The position numbers were made by a program, and so were the translations under genes. The notes beneath the pieces were generated by a model. That model saw only the letters and a list, made by a program, of their open reading frames with translations, was not told the origin of the DNA and made no database searches. Positions 16,321-24,991 of a DNA stretch of 64,000 bases are shown piece after piece. The DNA comes from Collinsella tanakaei (lineage in GTDB: Bacteria > Actinomycetota > Coriobacteriia > Coriobacteriales > Coriobacteriaceae). The stretch lies in NCBI RefSeq assembly GCF_016900375.1, contig NZ_JACJKB010000013.1, positions 19,175 to 83,174 of the forward strand. The letters are read 5' to 3'. The first letter of the stretch is position 1. The number at the start of each line of letters is the position of its first letter.

Positions 16321-17205
16321 ATGCTGAACCTCATCAAATCCGACCTCTACCGTATCACTCGCCCGCGCGGCCTGCGCGGCAGCTTCTGGCAGTACGGCAT
16401 CGCGATCCTTGCCGCCTACGGGATCGTCGTGGCACTCGTGGCCTTCGCGAACAGCCAGGTGTTTCTCGACATGACGGGCGGCACCATCGGCGATGTGGTG
16501 ACGAAGACCTCGCTCACGGTGTATTTCGCCGACATGCTGAACGGCCTCGTGCCGCTCTGCGTGGCGTTCATGGCGGTTGAGCACGCGCTTGCCGAGTTTA
16601 AGAACGGCTACATCAAATCTGTGCTCTCGGCGCGCTCGGGCCGCCTCTCGTACATCACGGGCAAGCTGCTGTTCGTGGGCGTGCTGTCTGCGCTCATGAT
16701 TATCTTCTCGACGCTCGTCGTGCTGGCGTGCCTGCCGGTGATGACCGCCGGTCACCCTGTCTTCAACACGGTGGACGGACCGCTCGAGGTCATTGGCTGG
16801 TTCGTAGGCTTCTGGCTCAACACCTGGGCGCTTGCCGCGTGCTCGCTCATCCTCGTGTACGCGACCCGCGTGAGCCCGGTGAGCTATATCGGCGCCTTCT
16901 GCTTCTGCGCCTCTGTTGTGCCGCAGACGCTCATGGGCCTCGCGTACTCCACCGGCGGTATCCTGAGCGTGCTGCAGCCGATTCGCCCGGTGCTCGAGAC
17001 CCTCGCCGCTTGGATACCCTCCACGGCGCTCAGCAATCTGAGCCAAGGCGGGCAGCTGTTCCTCAACGCGTCGCTTGGCATCTGGGGAGAGACGGGCTAC
17101 GCCTTCACCATCGCCCCCGGCATCCAGACGGTACTCACGGGCATCATCTGGATCGTTCTCGCCGGCGCTCTCGTGCTCGCCATCTCTCGCAAGCGCGATA
17201 TCTAG
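16321..17205 (+). CDS. ABC-2 type permease
   Basis: Membrane protein of 294 aa with about six hydrophobic segments and an N-terminal MLNLIKSDLYRITRPRG, typical of permeases of the BcrB/LanE-G type. It starts 4 nt after the small ORF, so all three reading frames are probably translationally coupled. It should form the membrane channel for the ATPase encoded upstream. A terminator-like hairpin follows before the histidine kinase gene. Confidence 0.85.
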   Translation: MLNLIKSDLYRITRPRGLRGSFWQYGIAILAAYGIVVALVAFANSQVFLDMTGGTIGDVVTKTSLTVYFADMLNGLVPLCVAFMAVEHALAEFKNGYIKSVLSARSGRLSYITGKLLFVGVLSALMIIFSTLVVLACLPVMTAGHPVFNTVDGPLEVIGWFVGFWLNTWALAACSLILVYATRVSPVSYIGAFCFCASVVPQTLMGLAYSTGGILSVLQPIRPVLETLAAWIPSTALSNLSQGGQLFLNASLGIWGETGYAFTIAPGIQTVLTGIIWIVLAGALVLAISRKRDI

Positions 17206-17243
17206 TGGGACAATAGAGGCGGTCCCTATCCTTAGGGAAGTAC

Positions 17244-17289
17244 GGGGCAGCTCCCGCGCATAAGCAGCGCCGGGAGGTGCCCCTTTCAG
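17244..17289 (+). terminator. Hairpin between permease and kinase genes
   Basis: Stem GGGGCAGCTCCCG (17244-17256) / CGGGAGGTGCCCC (17271-17283) with one mismatch, followed by TTTC. It may reduce read-through into the kinase gene, which has its own ribosome site 15 nt later. Confidence 0.55.
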
Positions 17290-17304
17290 ATAACTGGAGG
17301 AGCC

Positions 17305-18195
17305 ATGGACACCAGCCTGCTTGCCATCGTCCTGCTCGTGGTCGGGTTGGGCATGGGCGCGCTGCTTGCCGGGACGCGTTACCTGGGCGAGCTGCGCCGC
17401 ATCGCGCGCTTTCTGCGCGGACGCGATCCGCAGAGCAACGCACGCGTGACGGCGGGCGGGGCTCCGGGCGTGACGGATCTGGCCGACGCCGTCAACGCCG
17501 AGCTCGACCGCAGTGCGCAGGCGCATATCGAAGCGGTGCGTCACCAGCAAGAGTTTCAGCGCGATCTCTCGGCGCTCTCGCACGACATTCGCACGCCGCT
17601 CATGGGCGCCAAGGGCTACCTGCAGCTTGCGCGCGACGAGGAAGATCCTGGCCAGCGCGCCCGGCACCTGGATGCCGCGGCGGCGCGCATCGACGCCACG
17701 ACGGAGCTGCTCGACCAGCTTTTCGCCTACACAAAGTCGACCGATCCCGACCTGGCGCTCAAGATGGAACCCGTGGCGCTTAAGCCCTTTGTGGAAGAGA
17801 TCCTGCTCGGGCAGTATCCGGCTTTCGAGGAGCGCGGCTGGGAGCCGCAGATCGCCTTCGAGGATGCCGCGGCGACCCTCGAGGCCGACCGCGAGGCGCT
17901 CGCGCGCATCCTCACGAACCTTGTGGTCAATGCGTTGCGCCACGGCTCGTCGGCGCCGATGATCTCCCAGAGAACGGAAAACGGCCGGGTCCTCCTTGGC
18001 ATATCCAATGCCGTGGAAGACCCGACCGCTATCGATCCGGATCGGTTATTTGATCGCTTTTACCAGGCGGATTCCGCCCGCGGCGCCAAGGGGAGCGGCC
18101 TTGGTCTATCCGTCGCGGCAAACCTCGCCCGCGCCATGGGGATGGAGCTTTCCGCCGAGCTCGCGGGCAACATGCTCACCATCACGCTCGGGTGA
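17305..18195 (+). CDS. Small sensor histidine kinase
   Basis: Kinase of 296 aa with a single N-terminal membrane helix (LLAIVLLVVGLGMGALLAG) and almost no extracellular domain. H-box LSHDIRTPL (His about residue 91), N-box NLVVNALRHG, and G-box GAKGSGLGLSVA are present. The minimal input domain is the pattern of intramembrane-sensing kinases that use the neighbouring ABC transporter as sensor. It should phosphorylate the response regulator encoded 3 kb upstream. GGAGGAG precedes the ATG. The stop TGA is the first three bases of a palindromic element. Confidence 0.88.
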   Translation: MDTSLLAIVLLVVGLGMGALLAGTRYLGELRRIARFLRGRDPQSNARVTAGGAPGVTDLADAVNAELDRSAQAHIEAVRHQQEFQRDLSALSHDIRTPLMGAKGYLQLARDEEDPGQRARHLDAAAARIDATTELLDQLFAYTKSTDPDLALKMEPVALKPFVEEILLGQYPAFEERGWEPQIAFEDAAATLEADREALARILTNLVVNALRHGSSAPMISQRTENGRVLLGISNAVEDPTAIDPDRLFDRFYQADSARGAKGSGLGLSVAANLARAMGMELSAELAGNMLTITLG

Positions 18196-18223
18196 CAAGT
18201 TTGGACCTGGCCCCATCCTGTCG
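18193..18223. repeat. CGACAAG palindrome, copy 8, provides stop codon
   Basis: TGACAAG/CTGTCG arms around a TTGGACCTGGCCCCA core. The TGA at its first position is the stop codon of the histidine kinase gene. Confidence 0.85.
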
Positions 18224-18277
18224 TACGAGTGGGTATGATGAAACGAAACGCCTGGCTAGTCTTCAAGGGGAGCAGCT

Positions 18278-19381
18278 ATGAACCAACCGAGCGGGCGCAC
18301 GATCGCCCTGGTCGCGCTTGCGGTCTTCGCGGTGTACCTCGGCATCTACTACTGGCCGAATATCGCAGGCTTCATCGGGCTCATCGCGAGCGCGGTGGCG
18401 CCGCTTGTGCTGGGGCTCGTGCTCGCGTACCCGCTGAACATCCTCATGAGCTTCTACGAGCGGCATTTCCTGGCGCGCAGCGAAAGCCCGGTCGTGGCGC
18501 GCGTGCGTCCGGGCGTCTGCCTGGTGCTCGCGCTTCTTACGCTTGTCGTGGTGGCGACGGGCGTCATGTGGCTCGTGGTGCCCCAGCTCATCGAGTGCGT
18601 GAAGCTGCTTATCGACGAGGTCCCCGTGGCGGCGGTCGCCCTGTTCGACTGGCTCGAGGAAAGCGACCTCATCACGCCTGACCTTGTGAACAGCGTGACG
18701 GCCTCGCTCGAGGCGTTCGACTGGCGCACACGCGCCAGCGAGCTTGCCGGCGTGGTGATGTCCGGTGTGGTCGGCGCGGTGTCGGGCGTGGTGTCCGGCA
18801 CGGCGACGTTCTTCCTGGCGGTCATCTTCTCCATCTTCGTGCTGCTCAACAAGAGGCGCCTTGCCATCCAGCGCGATCTGATCATGGAGCGTTACCTGAG
18901 TGCGCAGACGCTCTCGCGCGTGCGCTATGTGCTCGGCATCGCTGACGACTGCTTCCATCGCTTCCTCGTGGGCCAGTGCACCGAGGCCGTCGTGCTCGGC
19001 GTGCTGTGCGCGCTCGGCATGTTCGCGCTGCAGCTGCCCTATGCGCTCATGATCGGTGCGCTGACGGCGTTCATGGCGCTCATTCCCATCGTCGGCGCGC
19101 TGCTGTCGGGGGCGGTCGGGGCGTTTTTGATCCTCATGGTGTCGCCTGTGCAGGCGCTGATCTTCCTGATCTTCATCGTGGTGCTACAGCAGCTCGAGGG
19201 CGACCTCATCTATCCGCACGTCGTGGGCTCGTCCATCCAGCTGCCGGGCATCTGGGTGCTCGCTGCGGTCACGGTGGGCGGCGGCGCCTTCGGTATCGCC
19301 GGCATGTTCGTGGGCGTGCCGCTCGCCGCCGTCGCCTACCGCCTGCTGCGCAACGACGTCTACGGCGTCGCGCCCCGGTAG
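18278..19381 (+). CDS. AI-2E/TqsA-YdiK family membrane transporter
   Basis: Protein of 367 aa with about eight transmembrane helices. Family features: an N-terminal helix pair, a long amphipathic middle region (residues 90-190), and the C-terminal conserved GDLIYPHVVGSSIQLPGIWV and FGIAGMFVGVPLAAVAY. Members (PF01594) were named for AI-2 export but many work in Na+/H+ or other transport, so the substrate is open. AAGGGGAG lies 5 nt before the ATG. A TATGAT box stands about 40 nt upstream. No operon partner. Confidence 0.85.
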   Translation: MNQPSGRTIALVALAVFAVYLGIYYWPNIAGFIGLIASAVAPLVLGLVLAYPLNILMSFYERHFLARSESPVVARVRPGVCLVLALLTLVVVATGVMWLVVPQLIECVKLLIDEVPVAAVALFDWLEESDLITPDLVNSVTASLEAFDWRTRASELAGVVMSGVVGAVSGVVSGTATFFLAVIFSIFVLLNKRRLAIQRDLIMERYLSAQTLSRVRYVLGIADDCFHRFLVGQCTEAVVLGVLCALGMFALQLPYALMIGALTAFMALIPIVGALLSGAVGAFLILMVSPVQALIFLIFIVVLQQLEGDLIYPHVVGSSIQLPGIWVLAAVTVGGGAFGIAGMFVGVPLAAVAYRLLRNDVYGVAPR

Positions 19382-19908
19382 GTTTCGTGCGATTGCGCCG
19401 GAGGGCGCCTTGGGCGGTTCAATATCGTGGCCAATGACGACACGAGGGCGCTGGCGGCAGCGGTCTACCCGCTCATTTGGCGGGCGCGTGAATTATGGAG
19501 GCCGTTTTCAGCGTTTTTTACTGGAGGGGTCCGGTATACCCTGGAATCCGGGCGAAGGTCTCCGATAAAACCCCAGGTAGAACGCTTGGACATTCAGGCA
19601 ATTGGTCGGTCTACTGAAGGGCTGTCGAAAGATTCGCTGAAAACGGCATTCATAATTCTGCAATGCGCTCATTTGTGCCCGTCGGCTTTGCAGTTGCTCA
19701 CCATTTTCGCCTGGGTTCATAATCGGCGGCATGCCACCGAGGCCCTCCTGTTCTGTGCCCGTACGCCGTTTTCGCGCGGATTCGACTGGGGTGAAGCCCA
19801 CAAGGAACATGTTGCTCCCCGCAAGCGCGACGCGCGCGTGGCACCCGCTTTCCCGCTCGCCCGGTATCATAAAGATGGGCCGTTTTGTCGAAGTGGGGAG
19901 GTGCGCGC
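19382..19908. other. 527-bp gap without a credible gene
   Basis: It holds a short GC hairpin (19395-19408) after the transporter stop and the 169-bp inverted-repeat element at 19490-19658. The rest shows no ORF with codon bias and no known RNA. The small frames here lack ribosome sites. Confidence 0.6.
19490..19658. repeat. 169-bp element bounded by 24-bp inverted repeats (MITE-like)
   Basis: GAATTATGGAGGCCGTTTTC.. (19490-19513) is repeated inverted at 19635-19658 with two mismatches in 24 bp. The interior is non-coding. Length and design match the 13571-13738 element almost exactly, but the sequence differs. Confidence 0.6.
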
Positions 19909-20772
19909 ATGCGGGTTATCGTCGAGACGCAGGGCCGTGCGCGCGCACGGCTGCGCACGCGGGTGCGCCGCTCGCTCGTCCGCGCGTTTCGTAGACTCGC
20001 CGGCGTGCCTACGCGTGCTGCCGACAACGACATCACGGTTCGGCGGGTGTCGCGCGTGGGTTCCGTTGTCCGCAGCGTCGTGCCGCACCCGCTTGTCGAG
20101 AACGCGCGGGTCCGCGCAATGGCGACCGGCCTGATCATCGGCAGCATCCACGTGGTGTTCGCCGTGGCTAATGTCGTTCTTGCCCTCCTTGCGCGCTCGG
20201 TTTGGGCGCTGTCCGTGGGCTTGGTCATCGCCGCGCTCAACGTGGGCAAGTCGTATTTGGCGTCGGGCGCTCTCATGAGCGTCGCGATCGATTCGAGCTA
20301 CGAGACCGAGGAATCGCTGCTGCGCTGCCGCCGCGTCGGAATCGCGCTCGTGCTCGTGATTCTCGCCATGTCGGGCACGGTGGCACGCCTGGTGCTTCAG
20401 GGGTTCGGCGGCGAGTACCCCGGTGCGCTCATCTATGTGTACGCTGCCTACGCGCTCATCCAGATCCTCATCGCGCTCGTGAACCTCGTGCGCGCCCGCC
20501 GCGAGGAGACGCTTGCGGTCAGGGGCGTGCGCGCCTTCAACCTGGCGAGCGCCCTCATATCGGTGTTCGCCCTGCAGACGGTGCTGCTCTCGCGCGTCGA
20601 TTGGGAACTGCTGCCCGATACCGTGTCGCGCAGCGTGGTAGAGGGCGGCTTGGGAGGTTTCGTCTGCCTGTGCATGGTAATCATAGGCCTGCGGCTCGCG
20701 CTTGCGGCTAATGCGCGCCTGGTCGAGCGCCGGCGGGGCGACGTACACTATCGCAGGCGCTCAGTTAGGTAG
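19909..20772 (+). CDS. Conserved membrane protein of unknown function
   Basis: Protein of 287 aa, not recognised. A basic N-terminal cytoplasmic region of ~70 residues (rich in Arg) precedes about six transmembrane helices (for example GLIIGSIHVVFAVANVVLALL, VGLVIAALNVGKSYLASG, VGIALVLVILAMSGTVA, SALISVFALQTVLLS), then a short basic tail. ATG 19909 was chosen for GGGGAGG 6 nt upstream; a TTG 24 nt earlier is the alternative. It lies 30 nt before the MFS gene and may be co-transcribed with it. Confidence 0.65.
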   Translation: MRVIVETQGRARARLRTRVRRSLVRAFRRLAGVPTRAADNDITVRRVSRVGSVVRSVVPHPLVENARVRAMATGLIIGSIHVVFAVANVVLALLARSVWALSVGLVIAALNVGKSYLASGALMSVAIDSSYETEESLLRCRRVGIALVLVILAMSGTVARLVLQGFGGEYPGALIYVYAAYALIQILIALVNLVRARREETLAVRGVRAFNLASALISVFALQTVLLSRVDWELLPDTVSRSVVEGGLGGFVCLCMVIIGLRLALAANARLVERRRGDVHYRRRSVR

Positions 20773-20802
20773 CCCGCATGCGGGTAGATAAGGAGTTACG
20801 AC

Positions 20803-22230
20803 ATGAGCGATGAGATGACGGCACCATCGAGGCCCGGTCGCGCGCCACGCCGCGGCTTGGCGCTGTTCGCCATCCTGTGCATGACCTTCATGGAGGTGCT
20901 CGACGGCACCATCGTCAACGTGGCGCTTCCCACCATGCAGGCGGAGCTTGGCGTCGAGGCGACCGAGATCCAGCTCGTGGCGAGCGTGTTTTTGGTGGTG
21001 ACCTGCGCCTTCCTGCTTGTGTTCGGCCGGCTGGGCGACATGCTCGGCAAGGTGCGCGTCTTCCAGACGGGCGTCGTGCTGTTCACGGTGGGCTCGGCGC
21101 TCTGCGCACTGTCGACGACGCTGCCCGTCCTCGTGGCGGCGCGCGCCGTGCAGGCGCTTGGCGTGGCATGCAGCCTCGCCAACAACCAGGGCATCATCAC
21201 GGAGCTCTTCGCCGAGAGCCGCGGCCGCGCGCTGGGCTTGGTTGCCACGTTCACCGCGCTCGGCGCCATGGCGGGCCCCACGGTCGGCGGCGTGCTCGTG
21301 TCGATGTTTCCCTGGGAGTCGATCTTCGTGATCAACATTCCCATCGGCATCCTGTCGTTTGCGATCGGCGCTATCGCCCTGCCCAACCAGCGCCCTGCGG
21401 AGAAACGTGCGCTCGACGTGCCCGGAGCGCTGCTCGTCGTGCCCGCCATCCTGCTCGTGTTCGCCGCCATCACGCTTATGGAGGACGGTGCTGGCCCGAT
21501 GGAGTTCGGCATGCTCGCGGGTGGGCTGGCGCTGGTGGCGGCGTTCATCGCGGTGGAGCGCCGCGCAGCCGAGCCGCTTGTGCAGCTGCGGATCTTTCGC
21601 AACGCGAGCTTCGACATCGACCTCATCGCGATGGTGCTCGTGTTCCTGGGGCTCTCCGGCGTGACGATTATCATGCCGTTCTACCTGCAGAGTGCGCTTG
21701 GCCTTGAGCCCGGTGTGGCGGGCCTCGTGATGGCGTGCTATCCGCTTGTCAACGCGACGATCGGCACGCTCTCGGGCGCCCTGTCCGACAGGATCGGCTG
21801 CATCAAGCCGACGCTTGCCGGTCAGGTCGTCTTCGCCCTCGGCCTGCTTGGGCTCTCGACGCTCGCGCTCGACACGCCGATTGCGCGGATCGTGCCCATG
21901 CTCATGTTCACCTCGCTCGGCAGCGCCATGTTCCAGAGCCCCAACAACTCGCTGATCATGGGTCACGCTGAGCCCGAGATGCTCGGCTTCGTGGGGTCGC
22001 TCGGCAACCTCATGCGCTATCTGGGTCAGTCGCTCGGCATCACCATCTCCACAGGCGTGCTGTATGGCACCATGAGTGCCGAGGCGGGCTATCGCGTGTC
22101 GAGCTTCGTGGCGGACCGGCCCGAGCTCTTCATGCATGGCCTGGCGACGGTGTTCCATCTGCTGGCGGCACTCGTCGCCGCGGCGCTGGCCATCTCGCTC
22201 GTGCGCACCCTGGTGATCGACCGGAAGTGA
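20803..22230 (+). CDS. MFS drug exporter, DHA2 (EmrB-like) family
   Basis: Exporter of 475 aa with about 14 transmembrane helices. DHA2 hallmarks: motif C-like LDGTIVNVALPTMQ in TM1, GRLGDMLGKVRVF (motif A) between TM2 and TM3, and FTALGAMAGPTVGGVLV. It expels hydrophobic compounds using the proton gradient. AAGGAG precedes the ATG. A close paralogue of identical predicted length but with a frameshift lies at 36186. The stop TGA is supplied by a palindromic element. Confidence 0.88.
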   Translation: MSDEMTAPSRPGRAPRRGLALFAILCMTFMEVLDGTIVNVALPTMQAELGVEATEIQLVASVFLVVTCAFLLVFGRLGDMLGKVRVFQTGVVLFTVGSALCALSTTLPVLVAARAVQALGVACSLANNQGIITELFAESRGRALGLVATFTALGAMAGPTVGGVLVSMFPWESIFVINIPIGILSFAIGAIALPNQRPAEKRALDVPGALLVVPAILLVFAAITLMEDGAGPMEFGMLAGGLALVAAFIAVERRAAEPLVQLRIFRNASFDIDLIAMVLVFLGLSGVTIIMPFYLQSALGLEPGVAGLVMACYPLVNATIGTLSGALSDRIGCIKPTLAGQVVFALGLLGLSTLALDTPIARIVPMLMFTSLGSAMFQSPNNSLIMGHAEPEMLGFVGSLGNLMRYLGQSLGITISTGVLYGTMSAEAGYRVSSFVADRPELFMHGLATVFHLLAALVAAALAISLVRTLVIDRK

Positions 22231-22258
22231 CAAGTTGGGACCAGGTACAAACTAGTCG
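22228..22258. repeat. CGACAAG palindrome, copy 9, provides stop codon
   Basis: TGACAAG...CTAGTCG arms around TTGGGACCAGGTACAAA. Its first three bases are the MFS stop codon. Confidence 0.85.
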
Positions 22259-22289
22259 CGACAAGTTTGTACCTGGCCCCTTCTTGTCG
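22259..22289. repeat. CGACAAG palindrome, copy 10
   Basis: Abuts copy 9 in inverted core orientation (TTTGTACCTGGCCCCTT). It ends 2 nt before the nitroreductase stop codon, so the two copies make up the whole convergent gap. Confidence 0.85.
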
Positions 22290-22291
22290 TT

Positions 22292-22807
22292 TTAGCGGTA
22301 GGTGACGGTCTCCTCGAGCGGCTTGCGGCTGGCGTGGTTCGCGAGCGGACCCGTGCCCTCGGCGGCAAAGCCGAGGTCGAGCAGCATGAGGATCTCCTCG
22401 TTGTCGGGCAGGCCGAGCTTCGCCTTGGCCTCGGCGGGATCGAAGCGGTTGAGCCAGCAGCTGTCGACGCCCTCGTTCGTAGCGGCGAGGATTATGTGCG
22501 TCGCCACGATCGCCGCGTCCTCGATGCCCGAATCGCGCTCGTCGCCCGGGTAGGTGTAGACGTTCTTCGTGTCGAAGGCCACGACGAGCACGGTCGGCGC
22601 GCCATAGCGGCACGGGGTGAGCTCGTCGATCAGGGCGAGGTCGGCATCGCCCTGCAATACGTAGATGTGCTGCTCCTGCAGGTTCTTGGCCGTAGGCGCC
22701 ACGCGGCCCGCCTCGAGGATGGCCGTGAGCTGCTCGGGCGTCACCTGACGCGCGGAATCGTACTCCTTGCAGGAATACCGGCTCTTGATCACATCGCTGA
22801 ATTCCAT
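22292..22807 (-). CDS. Nitroreductase-family FMN oxidoreductase
   Basis: Protein of 171 aa. The N-terminal MEFSDVIKSRYSCKEYD with the conserved RxSxxxY/F pattern and PTAKNLQEQHIYVLQG are the FMN-binding signature; the C-terminal LLDLGFAAE...PLEETV is typical of small nitroreductase/NAD(P)H oxidoreductases. It reduces nitro or quinone-type substrates; the real one is unknown. The start ATG 22807 has AAAGGA 9 nt upstream; in-frame sequence further upstream is not conserved. It stands alone, convergent to the MFS gene. Confidence 0.87.
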   Translation of the reverse strand: MEFSDVIKSRYSCKEYDSARQVTPEQLTAILEAGRVAPTAKNLQEQHIYVLQGDADLALIDELTPCRYGAPTVLVVAFDTKNVYTYPGDERDSGIEDAAIVATHIILAATNEGVDSCWLNRFDPAEAKAKLGLPDNEEILMLLDLGFAAEGTGPLANHASRKPLEETVTYR

Positions 22808-22874
22808 ACCATCGCATCCTTTCATGACAGGTAGGACGTGCTCCAGTGTCATAATCTTACGCCCGATCAAGCAG

Positions 22875-22905
22875 CGACAAGATGGGGCCGGGTTCACTCT
22901 TGTCG
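22875..22905. repeat. CGACAAG palindrome, copy 11
   Basis: Arms CGACAAG/CTTGTCG with core ATGGGGCCGGGTTCACT, in the divergent gap between nitroreductase and mntA. Confidence 0.85.
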
Positions 22906-22965
22906 GTATGCCGCTCATCAAATCGCCCTGCCATCAGATATGATTGGGTGGACGAAGGAGGGCAT

Positions 22966-23253
22966 ATGCCGACGATCGAGCGGACTTACGAGGACATTCG
23001 TGCCTTCGCGCGGGCGCGAGGGGTTGAGCGGGTCGTGCTCTTCGGTTCGCGTGCTCGGGGCGATAATGCCCCGAAAAGCGACCTTGATATCGCGTTTTCC
23101 GGTGGGGATGCGGCTGGATTCGAAGAGGACCTGCAGGAGCGTCTCTGGTCGCTGCTGGAGGTCGATGTCGTTAATCTTGATGAGCAGATATCGGACGAGC
23201 TGCGCTCGGAGATCGCCCGGGATGGAAAGGTGCTGTATGAAGCGATTCGATAG
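22966..23253 (+). CDS. mntA: MntA-type nucleotidyltransferase antitoxin
   Basis: Minimal nucleotidyltransferase of 95 aa with the exact signature GSX10DXD (GSRARG...KSDLDI). GGAGG lies 6 nt before ATG 22966. It overlaps the downstream HEPN gene by 17 nt. In type VII toxin-antitoxin pairs, MntA transfers AMP to a tyrosine of the HepT toxin and so silences it. The cognate toxin with the matching RX4HXY motif follows directly, which supports this role strongly. Confidence 0.9.
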   Translation: MPTIERTYEDIRAFARARGVERVVLFGSRARGDNAPKSDLDIAFSGGDAAGFEEDLQERLWSLLEVDVVNLDEQISDELRSEIARDGKVLYEAIR

Positions 23254-23641
23254 CTACGCGTCCGCTTTGTCGGTCCTTAAGACTGCGCATGAGCAGGATC
23301 TTGCGAACGAGTTCATCCAAGGCGGCGTCATCGACAAGTTCTTCGTGCAGTTCGAACTCGGGTGGAAGCTGTTCAAACAGCTTCTGTCGTACGAGGGCGA
23401 TCCCGTTTCGGCAAGCGGCTCGCCGCGAGACATCATAAAGGTTGCCTATCGGTATTTCGACTGCATGGATGAGGATACCTGGCTGTGCATGCTGCGCGAT
23501 CGCAATAACACGTCGCATGAATACGATTCCACCAAGGCAAGAGCTTTAGTGGATGTCATCATCGAGCGCTACATTCCAGAATTCCAACACGTAGAAGACT
23601 GTTTGCGCGAACGGTATGGTAAGCTACTCGATCGTATGTAG
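23237..23641 (+). CDS. hepT: HepT-type HEPN ribonuclease toxin
   Basis: HEPN-domain protein of 134 aa (HI0074 / nucleotidyltransferase substrate-binding family). It carries RNNTSHEY, an exact RX4HXY motif in which Arg and His form the RNase site and Tyr is the AMPylation target. All-alpha composition. AAAGG precedes the ATG, which lies inside the end of mntA (17-nt overlap), so the pair is coupled. The expected effect is growth arrest by RNA cleavage when MntA is missing. It may be a stress or phage-defence module. Confidence 0.9.
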   Translation: MKRFDSYASALSVLKTAHEQDLANEFIQGGVIDKFFVQFELGWKLFKQLLSYEGDPVSASGSPRDIIKVAYRYFDCMDEDTWLCMLRDRNNTSHEYDSTKARALVDVIIERYIPEFQHVEDCLRERYGKLLDRM

Positions 23642-23706
23642 CCGTAGCGAAAGGGCGGGGGCGAGCTTTGTCGCCCGAGCGTCTGCTGAACAACAAGGGG
23701 GATCTC

Positions 23707-24945
23707 ATGGCCAATCGGTCGTGGCAGGCGAAGCTCGCCTGCGTGTGGGTCGGTGAGCTCGTCTCGGTGCTCACGAGCTCCATTCTGCAGATGGGCTTCA
23801 TCTGGCATATCACGCTCGCGACGAATTCCGCGAGCATGCTGTCGCTGGCGTCGCTCGCGGGCTTTCTGCCGCTGGCGCTGTTCGGAACCTTCGCCGGCGC
23901 CATCGTGGACCGGCTGCCGCTCAAGCGCGTGCTCATCGGCGCCGATCTGTTCATCGCCGCGGTGAGCGGCGTCGTGGCGCTCGTGTCGGCGATGGGCGCG
24001 CTACCGGTTTGGGTGGTCATCGCGGCGCTGTTCTTCCGAGCCATCGGCAGCGCTTTCCACACCCCGGCGTTCCAGACGCTGACGCCGCTTGTGGCGCCGG
24101 CCGAGCACCTGACCCGCCTGGCGGGCGTCACGCAGGCGGTGCAGTCGGGCGGCTACATCCTGGGCACGGCCCTCGCGGCGGTGATCTACCCGCTGTGGGG
24201 TTTCACGGCGATGATTGCGCTCGATGTCGCCGGCGCGCTGTTCGCCACGGTAGCCGTGCTCGCGGCGCGGCTCGACGCGGGCGGCGCGCAGACGACGACG
24301 GGGGAGGGCCGCGTCGGCGTCGCCGCGCAGGTCCGCGCGCTCATGGGCGAGACGGCCGCCGGATATCGCGTGCTGCGCGGCTATCGCGGCCTGTTCGCGC
24401 TGCTGTGGTGCGGCTTCGTGTTCACGCTTGTGTTCTCGCCCATCGCGGCGCTCTTTCCGCTCATGACGCTCGACCACTTCGGCGGCACCACGACCGACGC
24501 GGCGACCGCCGAGATCGTGTTCTCGGTGGGCATGATCGCCGGCTCGGCGCTGCTCGCCTCGACGGGCGGCTTCAGGAACCGCGCGCTCACCGTGGTGGCG
24601 GCCACGGCTCTCTACGGTGTTGCGACTTTCGTGGCGGGTATGCTCGGCGCGAACGGCTACCTGCTGTTTTTGGCGATGAGCTTCCTCATGGGCCTGAGCT
24701 CGCCGTTCTATTCCGGCCCGCAGACCGCGCTCATGCAGGAGAAGATTCCGCCCGAGTACCTGGGCCGCGTGTTCGGCCTGTATGGCGCCATCATGTCGTG
24801 GGCGATGCCGGTGGGCCTTGCGGTTTCGTCGCTGTTCGCCGACGCCGTGGGCGCGCCGGTCTGGTTTGCGGGCGCGGGCGTTGCGATGGCGCTGCTTGCC
24901 GTGGCGACCTGGGCGATCCCCAGCATCCGTACGATTGAGGATTAG
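23707..24945 (+). CDS. MFS transporter, 12-TM exporter type
   Basis: Protein of 412 aa with about 12 transmembrane helices, related to the MefA/EntS type (MFS_3): N-terminal WQAKLACVWVGELVSVLTSS, motif A-like GTFAGAIVDRLPLKRVLI, and the conserved LTRLAGVTQAVQSGGYILG. These exporters expel macrolides, siderophores or similar compounds. The ATG at 23707 has AAGGGGG 5 nt upstream. The gene is followed by one partial and one full CGACAAG palindrome before the convergent kinase gene. Confidence 0.85.
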   Translation: MANRSWQAKLACVWVGELVSVLTSSILQMGFIWHITLATNSASMLSLASLAGFLPLALFGTFAGAIVDRLPLKRVLIGADLFIAAVSGVVALVSAMGALPVWVVIAALFFRAIGSAFHTPAFQTLTPLVAPAEHLTRLAGVTQAVQSGGYILGTALAAVIYPLWGFTAMIALDVAGALFATVAVLAARLDAGGAQTTTGEGRVGVAAQVRALMGETAAGYRVLRGYRGLFALLWCGFVFTLVFSPIAALFPLMTLDHFGGTTTDAATAEIVFSVGMIAGSALLASTGGFRNRALTVVAATALYGVATFVAGMLGANGYLLFLAMSFLMGLSSPFYSGPQTALMQEKIPPEYLGRVFGLYGAIMSWAMPVGLAVSSLFADAVGAPVWFAGAGVAMALLAVATWAIPSIRTIED

Positions 24946-24946
24946 C

Positions 24947-24991
24947 CGACAAGATGGAGCCGACAAGATGGGGCCAGGTTCAATCTTGTCG
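24947..24991. repeat. CGACAAG palindrome, copy 12, plus a partial copy
   Basis: A partial copy (24947-24960, CCGACAAGATGGAG) is followed directly by a full copy (24961-24991, core ATGGGGCCAGGTTCAAT). On the minus strand its bases GATTGA give the kinase gene its last codons (RQD) and its TGA stop. Confidence 0.85.

Noticed and set aside
15388..17943. An 851-codon minus-strand frame over the ABC/kinase module
   Set aside because: Antisense shadow with biased His/Arg/Glu composition and no ribosome site.
23668..23706. Upstream start for the MFS gene at 23668
   Set aside because: The extra 13 residues are not membrane-like and the ATG at 23707 has the better ribosome site.
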